The translations under genes were made by a program, and so were the position numbers. A stretch of DNA of 64,000 nt from Harmonia axyridis (Eukaryota > Arthropoda > Insecta > Coleoptera > Coccinellidae), in the NCBI RefSeq assembly GCF_914767665.1, contig NC_059501.1, forward strand, positions 50,034,798-50,098,797, read 5' to 3'. The stretch's first letter is position 1. Every line of letters starts with the position of its first letter. This document shows positions 1 through 10,132 of the stretch, piece after piece. The notes under the pieces were generated by a model. That model was not told the DNA's origin and searched no databases. It saw only the letters and a program-made list of their open reading frames with translations.

Positions 1-950
1 TTGTCTAGCCCCATCTCCATTCTTATGGTCTCACTAAATGTTGCCACGATCTCTAACATTTTTTCAAGTTGTTCTTCATTGGACGCATATAATTTGAGAT
101 CATCAATATATAGTTGATGGGTTATTTTGATCTTTCTGTTTTTGTCTAGGATGTATCCATATTTCTGTTCATTGATGAGCGCGCTGAGAGGATTTAATGC
201 TAGGCAAAACCATAAGGGGCTAAGTGAGTCCCCTTGAAATAGACCCCGTCTGATTGCGATGTCAGCTGTTTTAATTATAGTAGCCCCAGTTTTCAGAATC
301 AGCGAGGTTCGCCATTCGCTCATTAGGTGTTTTAGGAGATTCATTACTGAGCCACATACTCCGTACATACTCAGAACCTTGAGCAGCCAAGTGTGGGGTA
401 CCGAGTCAAACGCTTTTTTATAGTCCACCCACGCTACCGAGATGTTACGTAGCTTTTTTCTTACGTGTTTCGTGATGATAACATCCGTTATCAACAGTTC
501 TTTGGCACCCATTGCTTTGGATTTGCATCCGTTTTGTTCAGTTGCCAAGATGTTGTGGCTTCTCACGTGGTTGTTGATGTGCCGGGTGAGTACTCCTGTG
601 AGGAGTTTGTAAATGGTCGGCAAGCATGTAACCGGTCTGTAGTTTTTTGGATCTTTTGATTCGGCTCCTTTGGTCAACATATATGTCAGTCCAGCAGTCA
701 TAAAGCCTGGGACCAGGTCAGGTTTCTCTAGAAGTTGTTGGAATAGGCGAGCTAGGCTAGAGTGGACAGACCTGAAGTGTTTCCACCAGAAATTGTGGAT
801 GTTGTCAACACCCGGTGCGGCCCAGTTGTTCGTGGACTTCAAAACCCATTCTACGTCCGCCACATCTATTTGAATTTCTCGCATCATCTCTACCCTCGAC
901 TGATCCTCAATCTCACGCAGCCAATCAGCACCCTCATCGTGATTGACGAT
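1..950 (-). pseudogene. LINE reverse transcriptase fragment (R4/Dong-like)
   Basis: Reading the minus strand from about 950 to the window edge gives one open frame with reverse transcriptase blocks in order: AAPGVDNIHNFWWK, then NYRPVTCLPTIYKLL, the block A motif AWVDYKKAFDSVPH (near 430), the block B motif QGDSLSPLWF (near 230) and the catalytic block C motif YIDDLKLYA (near 110). The NYRPVTCLPT and YIDDLKLYA forms resemble the R2 group of LINEs (R4/Dong), which use a restriction-like endonuclease C-terminal to the RT; that part would lie beyond position 1. No stop codon was found in the part translated. The 5' end is lost at the TA repeat next to the Tigger element. Family placement is from memory of motif style and is uncertain; that it is a retroelement RT is firm. 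Confidence 0.8.
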
Positions 951-963
951 ATATATATATATA

Positions 964-3224
964 CAGTGAAACCTCCCAAGAGCGGACACCGTTGGTTCCA
1001 GCTTTTTTGTCCGGTCGTGGGAGGTGTACGCTTGTGGGAAGGTTCAAAATAAATACAAAGAGAAATAAAACGAAATGCATTTATTGAAATATAATATGTA
1101 TATACTTTTTAAAGAAAAATGAATTGCAAAGTATGAAGCTGTTACAGAAACAGTTTATGTACATTATGAATTTCATTCAGAAAAAATAAGTAATCTTGGA
1201 TTGTGTCATTTTTTTTTCTCTTTCAGAAAGTAGACGTGTTTGAAAGTGGGTCTCCAGATTTTTAACCAGTCGAAAAGCCACAAAATCTTCTTGGGCAAAT
1301 ATTTTCAATTCGCCAATCAATTTCAGTGCTTCGCTATTGGTTTTTATTTTGGTGCTTTCGGAAATAATGCAACCTTCTATGTTGCTCTCCTGTTCAATTC
1401 GATCTTCGTCATCTTTCTCTCCATTTTTATCGACAAAATCGGAATGCTCTTCAGTAGTAATTTCTTCGTCTAAATCAATAAATTCTCTATCATCCACTGT
1501 GTTGCACACTGCTTTACAGTTTTTGAAAAAGGTGGCTAGTACTGACAAGGGTACGCAGTCTTCTTCGTCATATGCCTCTTCAGAGAGATTCGAAGAAGGC
1601 CCATTTTTCTTGAATCCCGCTTTAGTGAAGCAATTTTGGATAGTTCTCTGAGCAACGTTGTCCCAAGCTGTTTTAATGAAATACAGTGCTTCCAGAATAT
1701 TTATTGATTTCGATAATTCTGAAGCTGATGAAGCACTATCCATTTTTGATAGAACATGTTTCAGTATCAAGTCTCTGTAGAAAAATTTAACATTTTTTAT
1801 TATGCCTTGGTCCAAAGGTTGACACACCGAAGTGCAGTTAGGTGGTAAGAAACATAGTTTTATATTAGTTAGATTCACATCCTTCGGATGTGAACCAGCA
1901 TTATCCAGAAATAGCAATATTTTCCTCTTTTGGAACCTCATTCTTCGGTCCATATCTATGAGCCATTCCTTCATTATGACGCCAGTCATCCATGCTTTGG
2001 AATTTGATTTCCATGTAACTGGCAGGTCTTTGATTGAAACATTCTTAAGTGCGCGTGGACAGGCGGCTTTTCCGATTACTAATAATTTTTCTTTTTGACC
2101 AGTCATGTTAGCACAGAATAAAATAGTGAGCCTCTCTTTTGACATTTTACCGCCAACGCATTTTTCTTTTTTGAGTGCCATTGTTTTATCTGGTAGTGCC
2201 CGAAAGTACAAACCGCTTTCATCAGCGTTGAAAATATCTTCTGGTTTATATCCTAAGAGAAGAGATGGCAAATTTTGTAGAAATTCATTTACATTTTCTA
2301 CATTAACATCCGCAGATTCGCCAGATATAGCTTTGAAACTTATATTATGCCTTGTCCTCCATTTTTGCAACCATCCATTTGAAGCACTGAATTTATCATA
2401 ATTCAACATGCTTGCAATTTCTTTCGCTTTCGCTTTAATCAATGGTCCTGAAACCGGGATGTTCTGATTTCACACTCGGGAAAACCAATCTAGACAATCT
2501 CTGTCAATTTTTTCTGGAATGTTTTTCAATCTACATAGTTTTTGCTGCAGACTATCACCAGATTGCCACATATCGCGAATTCTATCTTTCTGTTTCACAA
2601 TTGCCGCCGCCTGAGTTTTACCTATGTTGAATCTGAAAAGATTCAAGAAAAAATTACACAACTTATCAAAATTTAAACTTTCTGGTTTGAACAATTGAAC
2701 TTCTTATAACTTCGGAAGGAATGACTAACCTTTCTGCTAACTTGCGCACTGATGAATTCTCCTTTTCTGCAATATTTATCAGCTCCATTTTCTCTTTCAA
2801 CGTCAGAAATCTTTTTCTAGGCGCCATGATTCTAATAACATGCGTTTCACTGCTAGCGGCACTGTGTAATACTGTGTATTGAAAACTAAGAACGTATTTG
2901 GGTTGTGACGATTATGAACGAAATGAAGGGGGTTCCCCGAAGTTCCTGTTTGCGCGGTTGGGTTAAAATAATACTACAAGATCGTCTTTGACTGGTGGGT
3001 ACCAACATATTCATTTTTGGCCGCTCTTCAGAATTCCGTGTCCGTTAATGGGAGGTTTTTCGGCACCGCTGGGAAAATTGTGGAGTCCGTGTCCGTCCGA
3101 TAGAGGTGTCCGCTTATGAGAATTCGTATAACAAGAAAATTGTCCCGAATTTCTCCGTTCCAGGGAAATTGTCCGTTTGTGGGGAGCGTCCGTTTATGGG
3201 GAGTGTCCGCCAAGGGAGGTTTCA

Positions 3225-3227
<3 letters not shown>
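964..3227 (-). mobile_element. Tigger/pogo-type DNA transposon
   Basis: The element is bounded by terminal inverted repeats CAGTGAAACCTCCC at the left and its exact complement at the right; similarity continues inwards (AGCGGACACC against TGGCGGACAC). It is flanked by TA on both sides, inside TATATA tracts, as expected for the Tc1/mariner superfamily. Length is 2264 bp, close to a full-length Tigger. A single transposase gene lies on the minus strand and fills most of it. The subterminal DNA carries several GTCCG(C/T)TTATGGG-like repeats near 3050-3210 that may be transposase-binding sites. Confidence 0.93.
1177..2827 (-). pseudogene. Tigger transposase, one intron, one premature stop
   Basis: The product is a DDE transposase of the Tigger/JERKY group. 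Exon 1 runs 2827-2730 (MAPRKRFLTLKEKMEL, CENP-B-type HTH). A 97-bp intron (2729-2633, GTTAGT...TTTCAG) joins it in frame to exon 2 (2632-1177), giving 517 codons. A second HTH (near WLQKWRTRHNISF) is followed by the catalytic core: NADESGLYF, LLFLDNAGSH and the third Asp in CQPLDQGIIK, so all three Asp are kept. The only defect seen is an in-frame TGA at 2472-2470; the frame is the same on both sides, and the codon probably decayed from CGA. The C-terminal 100 residues are acidic and less conserved. Presence of one stop and otherwise open frame implies a young or recently inactivated copy. Confidence 0.9.

Positions 3228-3265
<38 letters not shown>
3228..3265. repeat. (TA)n microsatellite
   Basis: A pure TA tract separates the right end of the Tigger element from the 3' LTR of the Gypsy element. 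Both insertions abut it directly. Confidence 0.95.
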
Positions 3266-3269
<4 letters not shown>

Positions 3270-4100
3270 GGCTTGGTTAATCGATCGTCTAGAGGTATGA
3301 TTCGATTACCTGGCCTTTCGTCTTTTCTCCGTGACTTTGTTGGATTTATAATAATGAAACTCTTTTGAATTATTCACATCTATTTACAAAGCCACAATCA
3401 TACAGTACAAACTCGGTATTGGGAAGATCTTAATTACGTCTTAATTACAAGTTTCCCACTACGGTACTGAATTTCGTCTTTAACACGTTTAATTGATAAC
3501 TCGAAACGTCTTCGTCGTACTTCAAGATTTCGGTCGTCTCGTCTTTAACTTGTTCGCGACTCGTCTTAATCTAGTCCGCGAACCGTCTTTTCATTTACGT
3601 CTTAAGTTGACCGACCGAACTTGTCTCGTCTTTGATTTAAGTTAAACTGTTCCCGTCTTCGGCTTAACTTGAACTCTCCTCTCTGTCGATTGGAACTACC
3701 CTGTCTCGGTTTGACCACACCCTTAGGGGAAGGTACCATCCCCCTAGTCCAATAAGATTTCCGCCGTACCGCCCCCAAAGATCTTCCGGATTCCTGGAAT
3801 ATTCTAGAAGAACTAGGGCCTGAGAAAAAGCATGAAACACATGTGGCATAATCGTCTTGTTCCGAAACCTTTCCCAACCCCATAAATCCAACCCCATAAA
3901 TCCCTTAAGTTTTACCATCGACATATGACATTCTTCGACATCCCGAAGAATAGCACATCCTTTTTACATTATGTACAATACGTTCCCTGTAAATCTATTG
4001 AAACTGTCATGCCCTCGACATTAAAAGAAACTAATAGGTCTCCAACGCATCCGGTTGACCATCTCAATTATTTACAGGGAACAATAAACTGGATCCTACA
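3266..4100 (-). repeat. 3' LTR of the Gypsy element
   Basis: 835 bp, nearly identical to 7041-7875. Differences seen by eye are CGTCTTCGTCG against CGTTTTCGTCG near 3510, and CCCCTAGTCC against CCCCTAATCC near 3748. CGTCTT (AAGACG on the sense strand) recurs many times between 3470 and 3660. Confidence 0.95.
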
Positions 4101-4116
4101 TTCGACCCCCCTAAAA
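4101..4116 (-). promoter_or_regulatory. Polypurine tract
   Basis: On the sense (minus) strand the bases just before the 3' LTR read TTTTTAGGGGGGTCGAA. This is the expected plus-strand primer position. The ORF stop codon TAG is part of the tract. Confidence 0.8.
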
Positions 4117-6294
4117 ATTAGAGTTCGACCCGAACTCATCATCGTCCTCGTCTTCGTCTTCGTGAGGTATCCACGGTTTCATGAATTCCGTATATGTGGA
4201 TAATCTCACAGGACCTTCATGAACCCCGACTTTTTTCACGTCGTACCTGTCATTCCTCTTTGGTCGCGATACCTCAAATGGGCCTAAAAACTTTCTTTTA
4301 CGCTTCTGACCCGCGCCGAATTGCGTTTGCCTTATCGCAACAAGCTTTCCTACCTGGTACGTCTCGACCTTCTTTCTCCGTCGATCATGTTTTCGTCGGC
4401 CATCCCTTTGTACCTTAGGTACCTGATCTGCGCATTTACTTCTTGTTTGCTTTTTATCGTCTTTTGTCATGTCATTTTCGAACGCTGCAACCACTGACCG
4501 ATTTTCCTTTTCACGCATTTTAACCCTTTCCCCCTGACTATTACTTCTGGGGACATCGGTTGTTGTCGTTACCTGGTTTATGCGTTCCCTCTTAATATTT
4601 AATTTCACGTCTTCCGTCTGATTGGCTTTATAGGTTTGGGTCAGTTTACCGTCTTTACTTTTCAAAGGTTTACTATCGATGTGTTCTACATGAATTCTAT
4701 CTTCGTCGTCGTCGATGGCGATATGCATCAACCAACTGTTCGCAACCGCTTGTTCCTTTGATCTCACGCTAATCCCTTCTTCTCCAATTAAAACAGTAGC
4801 CTGTTTCAGAATATTGGTACCAAGAATCGCTTGAAATCCCAATGATCCTTTAGGGATAACATGAAATTTAAGGTTGAACAATTGTCCATCTATCTTCACG
4901 TCTAATTTCAAAGAACCCATCGTTTTCACTTTGAAATGACCCAAACCTCTAATGATGGTGACGTCGTTATCTAACGGTAAGTGACGCAGGTAAGAATTAA
5001 AAATATCCTCGCGAATAATGCTTATTTCGCTTCCGGTATCAAAGAGAGCCTCAACTGCAAACGCCCCAAAAACAAGTCTGATCGCATTTTTGGGAACTGA
5101 TTCTACCACGGCCACTTCCGTGGTTTCAGCCTTTTCTCTGCAACTCGCGGCGATATGTCCATGTTTATTGCATCGGAAGCATTTTGTTCCTTTGCTTTTA
5201 TCTGGACATTCTCTCGACTTATGCCCTCTTCGACCGCAACTAAAGCAAGATTCGCTGCTTGCTTGCGCACCGTTTTTCCCGTCTTTAATGAAATATTTTT
5301 CTTTCTTCTCCGTTCGCTTTTCATTACCGTTAGACCTTACCTCTTTTCTCTGAAAGTGAGAATCTCCCCTCTTGGTGATTTCCTCATAAATTTTGGCCTT
5401 CTGCTTGAAATCACCAAAATTTTTCGAGCCATACAATATTATTTTATTCGCGGAAGTGTCCGCAATACCGTCTATAATATATTGTATTATCGCATCCTCC
5501 TCAATATTGGCTCTACTGCCGATCTCTCTCATAGCGAGAATGTACTCTTGTACACTCTCACTAGATTTCTTTCTCCTGCTAGCCAGGAGTTTGTGAATTT
5601 GCGCCGAACTCACACGTACTTCAAATTCCTCGCATAGCCGCTCTTTTAAGTTTGCCCACGTCTTTATCCCCTTTTGAGACTGAATGAACAATCTCGCTAA
5701 ACCCGACAGAGATTTCTTCGCAAATATTAATTTTTGAAGATCTGACCAACCCGTCATCGCAGCCATTTCCTCAAAATCCTCAATCCACCTCCCGACCGGA
5801 TAATTATCGGCCCCCGTGAATTGTCGAATTGAATCTTCGACATCCCTAAACGTCAAAGAGAAACTACTTCGACAAATACGGTTTTCCTCTTCGAGCTTCA
5901 TTTTCGACACCGATACAGAAACAGAGCTAACTAAATCATCGTCATTTTCGTCGTCATCGTCTTCGTCGTCGTCTTTCTCTAAAAGGGGACCACACAAGAA
6001 ATCGCACACCCTTTTGGCGATCTCTTCCGTAGAACCCTCGTATGGTAAATTCAAAATTTGGCATACCGCCTCTAAATCAGTCTCCGTCAATTTTTGTTCA
6101 ACGTCTTTGATTTTGTCTTGATGTTCGTTATCGTCTTTGTCCCAATCAAATCCGTCAAAGTTTCGTATTGCCCTACGTCTTTTGTATTTGTCACCTTCGG
6201 TCCCGAAACAAGCTATGTGCAGCGCTCTTATAGCCGGAACTTTGGCTTTCGAAATACCGTCTTCAATACTTTTTATTTCGCCTAACGAATACAT
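4111..6294 (-). CDS. Gag-protease-integrase-tail fusion protein with DEK-like N-terminus
   Basis: A 727-residue open frame starts at ATG 6294, after an in-frame stop just upstream. Approximate residues: 18-104 resemble the SAF/SAP region of chromatin protein DEK (IRALHIACFG, then IRNFDGFDW, then VCQILNLPYEGSTEEI). 106-120 is an acidic run. 150-308 is a Gypsy-type Gag. Two CCHC zinc knuckles follow (CFSCGRRGHKSREC, CFRCNKHGHIAASC). The retropepsin motif is LFDTGSE near 419, with the ILGTN flap-side motif later. The last ~110 residues match the integrase C-terminal GPY/F region (GKLVAIRQTQFG, KFLGPFEVSR, STYTEFMKPW). RT, RNase H and the integrase catalytic core are missing between protease and tail, without breaking the frame. 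It would act in particle assembly and cDNA handling with help from a complete element. The domain assignment of DEK is by recognition, not by a search. Confidence 0.88.
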   Translation of the reverse strand: MYSLGEIKSIEDGISKAKVPAIRALHIACFGTEGDKYKRRRAIRNFDGFDWDKDDNEHQDKIKDVEQKLTETDLEAVCQILNLPYEGSTEEIAKRVCDFLCGPLLEKDDDEDDDDENDDDLVSSVSVSVSKMKLEEENRICRSSFSLTFRDVEDSIRQFTGADNYPVGRWIEDFEEMAAMTGWSDLQKLIFAKKSLSGLARLFIQSQKGIKTWANLKERLCEEFEVRVSSAQIHKLLASRRKKSSESVQEYILAMREIGSRANIEEDAIIQYIIDGIADTSANKIILYGSKNFGDFKQKAKIYEEITKRGDSHFQRKEVRSNGNEKRTEKKEKYFIKDGKNGAQASSESCFSCGRRGHKSRECPDKSKGTKCFRCNKHGHIAASCREKAETTEVAVVESVPKNAIRLVFGAFAVEALFDTGSEISIIREDIFNSYLRHLPLDNDVTIIRGLGHFKVKTMGSLKLDVKIDGQLFNLKFHVIPKGSLGFQAILGTNILKQATVLIGEEGISVRSKEQAVANSWLMHIAIDDDEDRIHVEHIDSKPLKSKDGKLTQTYKANQTEDVKLNIKRERINQVTTTTDVPRSNSQGERVKMREKENRSVVAAFENDMTKDDKKQTRSKCADQVPKVQRDGRRKHDRRRKKVETYQVGKLVAIRQTQFGAGQKRKRKFLGPFEVSRPKRNDRYDVKKVGVHEGPVRLSTYTEFMKPWIPHEDEDEDDDEFGSNSNF

Positions 6295-7019
6295 TTTCAA
6301 TTTAGGTATCTACGTCGAAACGGAATGAAATTAAATTGAATCGTCTTAATTTACCCGTAGACAGAAATTCAGTAACCGCTCACAAATAAAAGCAACAGTC
6401 ACACAAAATAAAATGGACACACACAAAAATGAATGGAAATAAGAACAAAAAACAAAATCAACACACTAAATCTACAGAAAATAAATTGTCAGATTTGAGA
6501 ATCGGAGATCAAAATATTTGTCTTCAATCCTGATTAAAATATACAAGAGAAAAACAGATACAGGAAAAGATTCTCAAGTGAATAAAAGTCAAAAAACAGT
6601 GAATAATCAAATTAGGTCAAATGGAATTGCAGAACCAACAGCTTATGAATTTTTCTAGCCTCGTCTTAAAAGAAAAATTTCTACCTTGTACAATTCCTCG
6701 TCTTGTTGAACGTAATCCTTTATTCACACTGTTACACAAAATGACCTTTTATCACTTCACGCACTTTTGACACTTTTCGTAGATGGTCTTCTCCTCGTCT
6801 CTCGGTTGATCTTCCTTCTTTTGTAGAATATTCTCGTCTGCGTCGAATATTCGAAAATTCCTCTCAGGTCCTGGACGATTTTCTCCTTAATGTAGGCTTT
6901 TCACTTTGATCCCGGACGATTTTCTCCTTGAAAATACTCCACAGATCCCGGTTGATTTTCTCCTTGAAAATCTACTTCGATCCCGGTTGAGCCCCCAAAA
7001 TGTAGGCTTGTTTACTCCA
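6295..7019 (-). other. Gypsy 5' leader with PBS-like duplications
   Basis: An untranslated leader of about 720 bases between primer site and ORF. Near 6865-7010 it holds a degenerate tandem series of CCCGG(A/T)(C/T)GA TTTTCTCCTT-type units and copies of the LTR end AATGTAGGCTT. The rest (6300-6860) is AT-rich with no coding frame. Confidence 0.7.
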
Positions 7020-7037
7020 ATCCCGGTTGAGCCCCCA
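7020..7037 (-). promoter_or_regulatory. Primer-binding site, tRNA-Pro type
   Basis: The sense strand reads TGGGGGCTCAACCGGGAT, three bases after the 5' LTR. It differs at two positions from the tRNA-Pro site of murine leukaemia virus (known from the family), and the complement ends in CCA as a tRNA 3' end should. A second, identical copy lies at 6980-6997. Confidence 0.8.
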
Positions 7038-7040
7038 AAA

Positions 7041-7871
7041 TGTAGGCTTGGTTAATCGATCGTCTAGAGGTATGATTCGATTACCTGGCCTTTCGTCTTT
7101 TCTCCGTGACTTTGTTGGATTTATAATAATGAAACTCTTTTGAATTATTCACATCTATTTACAAAGCCACAATCATACAGTACAAACTCGGTATTGGGAA
7201 GATCTTAATTACGTCTTAATTACAAGTTTCCCACTACGGTACTGAATTTCGTCTTTAACACGTTTAATTGATAACTCGAAACGTTTTCGTCGTACTTCAA
7301 GATTTCGGTCGTCTCGTCTTTAACTTGTTCGCGACTCGTCTTAATCTAGTCCGCGAACCGTCTTTTCATTTACGTCTTAAGTTGACCGACCGAACTTGTC
7401 TCGTCTTTGATTTAAGTTAAACTGTTCCCGTCTTCGGCTTAACTTGAACTCTCCTCTCTGTCGATTGGAACTACCCTGTCTCGGTTTGACCACACCCTTA
7501 GGGGAAGGTACCATCCCCCTAATCCAATAAGATTTCCGCCGTACCGCCCCCAAAGATCTTCCGGATTCCTGGAATATTCTAGAAGAACTAGGGCCTGAGA
7601 AAAAGCATGAAACACATGTGGCATAATCGTCTTGTTCCGAAACCTTTCCCAACCCCATAAATCCAACCCCATAAATCCCTTAAGTTTTACCATCGACATA
7701 TGACATTCTTCGACATCCCGAAGAATAGCACATCCTTTTTACATTATGTACAATACGTTCCCTGTAAATCTATTGAAACTGTCATGCCCTCGACATTAAA
7801 AGAAACTAATAGGTCTCCAACGCATCCGGTTGACCATCTCAATTATTTACAGGGAACAATAAACTGGATCC

Positions 7872-7875
<4 letters not shown>
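7041..7875 (-). repeat. 5' LTR of the Gypsy element
   Basis: 835 bp, the partner of 3266-4100. It should hold the promoter for the element. The small ORFs inside both LTRs (such as 7377-7658) overlap the repeat and are not credible genes. Confidence 0.95.

Positions 7876-7933
<58 letters not shown>
7876..7933. repeat. (TA)n microsatellite
   Basis: A TA tract of about 58 bp between the Gypsy LTR and the next element; it forms the flank of both. Confidence 0.95.
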
Positions 7934-7936
<3 letters not shown>

Positions 7937-10038
7937 GGTGAGTCTTTGACTTGTACATATATTTTAACCGAAGATTCCTGAAGTCAAAAGAAACACTTTT
8001 TTCCCTCATAATTTTTTCCGATTCGGCCCGGTTACAAAGATACAGGCTGTTGAAAATCGATTAAAAAATTTGATTTTCGGCTATATCTCGTAAATGGTTC
8101 TATCGAAGGAAATGATTTTTGAAATATAGCTATTCCTTGATGTGATAAATCTTTTCCGAACACAAGATGCCCTACACATCTTTCAGTTTCTTCATTTTGA
8201 ACATAACATCCCATAAAACTACCAGAAATTCAAAGAACCCAACTCTCAAAAGTAATTTGAACGTTCATTGAAGAATATTTGGCTAATTTGAAAAATAAAA
8301 GTATTCTTCATATTTTCTTGTACAAAGCGCCGTTTTCGAGTAACTTGATCTTAAAAAAAAAAAATTATCTGTGAAATTGGAAAAATTGGGTACTTTGGCT
8401 AAATGCAACTCTGTTCTGTTGTGGAAAAAATCCACAGAAATGAATATTTACTATGATGTCATGTCTCAGGTTCTAGAATTGAAGTACTAGCCAACTTAGT
8501 TTGAAAATGAAGTTATTTGAATAAGCTCACCTCAACTCCTCAATTTGATTACAAATTACTGAGCTTTGGCACAGCTCTGATAATAAGAAGATACTTCATT
8601 AAAATCAACATTCTTTTTGAAAAGTCCAGATTACCCATAAAGCCCATGTTTAAGAAAGTTTTCACAAAATAGTCCCATTATAATGAAAACTATCAATATC
8701 CCACTAAAGACTGCTGCTACCGAACAACACTATATTCTTCTTCGGGCCATTCAAACTCACATCGAAACATAGCACTAGGTACATACTAGACAAATTTTCA
8801 ATTGATTGAGATTGAATACTTTTATTCTTTTGCTATTCCATAAATTCATCCTAGAGCATATGATTGACATACTTCCAAGAGTGCCATAATTGTTTTAATG
8901 TGAAAACAAATAGTTGAGTTGAAAGAAACAGGCAACAGAAATTGTGGATATTTATATTGAATATTTCTCATTTATTTTCAATGGCAAAATCAAGATGAAT
9001 TATGTAGTAGGGTTGGCTATAATGTAGGTACATATTATAGTACAAATTTGATTACAAGTGGAGTTCAACATTTTCCATTGATTACAGAGCCATAAAACTT
9101 TATTTCCATATTGTCACACTGATGGCTTCAAAAATATTGATGCAGATCAATATTTTTATGAGATAGTTGGAACAAATCAAATGCTTCATTTCATAAAGGA
9201 ATTGCTTTCTATCAGAATGCACACTTATTTATTTTGTATCCACACAATTATTTTGGAAATTGTTATTAAATTTCTTGAAAATATGTATGGAGCTTCAATA
9301 TTCTGTTAGGTTTCTTCAAATCTTCGATGATTTTCATTTTATGCAAATAATACCAAATATCATATCACAATAACAGTGTAAACAGGAAATGAAAATGAAT
9401 ATTTTAGGTTAGAACATATATTATTCGAACTGCTGTGTTTAAATTTGCAACACTCGAAATTTGAGGTTCAAACTTAAAAGCACAGACTAATAGTCTGTGT
9501 TAGAATTTTCACAGATGAATATTATTCATTTGAGAATGTAAGGTTAAATGACAATTCTTTTACGAAATGAAATAAACAACGATATATTATAAATGCGATA
9601 TAATAAATGAATGGATATGAAAAATGAATATCAGAGCTGAGCCAATATGGGTGGTAGCGAGCTCAATTCGTTATGATTATCGAAAATGAAATAGAAAATC
9701 AAGAGAAAAATATTTAATCTTCATCGTCAATGAAACTGGGATAACTCATTTATTGTATTATAAATACTACTTTGTTCAACAAATGGAATGTTAAAAGTCA
9801 GTTTATGATGGTTTTTCCAATTTAGTAGCTTATTTCCAAGGTTCAAATGGTATATCTTATACTTGCAAAAAATTCAGTGTTCCGGTTTCCAGGGTTGAAT
9901 TAGCTCATTATGAAAATTTAAAATGGCTGTATCTTTTTAACCGGGCTGAATCGGAAAAAATGGCAAATGAAAAAAGTATTTCTTTTGACCTCAAGAATCT
10001 TCGGTTGAAATATATGTACAAGTCAAAGACTCACCCTG
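7934..10038 (+). mobile_element. TA-flanked non-autonomous element, copy A
   Basis: Inverted termini begin CAGGGTGAGTCTTTGACTTG and extend for roughly 100 bp (through the TTCCGATTCGGCCCGGTT block), flanked by TA tracts. The 2.1-kb interior is AT-rich and shows no credible coding frame. Copy E (27208-29246) is the same size class in opposite orientation; copies D and F are a longer form. The superfamily is inferred to be mariner-like from the TA target and from the DUF4817 transposase exon in D and F. Confidence 0.85.
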
Positions 10039-10054
10039 TATATATATACATATA

Positions 10055-10105
<51 letters not shown>
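10039..10105. repeat. (TA)n tract
   Basis: A slightly interrupted TA tract on the right side of copy A. Confidence 0.9.
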
Positions 10106-10107
<2 letters not shown>

Positions 10108-10132
10108 CTCCAGATAACAGTCGTACTATAAA

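Larger units (their letters stand above)
3266..7875 (-). mobile_element. RT-less Ty3/Gypsy LTR retrotransposon
   Basis: The element is 4610 bp, with two 835-bp LTRs in direct orientation and a 2940-bp interior. LTRs start TGTAGG and end CCTACA read on either strand. A tRNA-Pro-type primer site follows the 5' LTR (7041-7875, minus strand) and a polypurine tract precedes the 3' LTR. The interior has a long leader and a single ORF (Gag, protease, integrase C-terminus). RT, RNase H and the integrase core are absent. It sits inside a TA tract, so the short target duplication cannot be delimited. The two LTRs differ at only about 2 positions by eye, which implies very recent insertion, presumably using enzymes supplied by a complete relative. 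Confidence 0.92.

Noticed and set aside
3602..3924. Small frames inside the Gypsy LTRs (also 7377-7699)
   Set aside because: They lie wholly in the LTR, overlap each other, and show no domain; conservation between the two is explained by LTR identity.
7700..7981. 93-residue frame ending in an Ile-Tyr run
   Set aside because: It crosses the LTR end into a TA tract; the Ile-Tyr run is just translated (TA)n. The same applies to frames at 9960-10148, 27101-27286 and 57940-58143.
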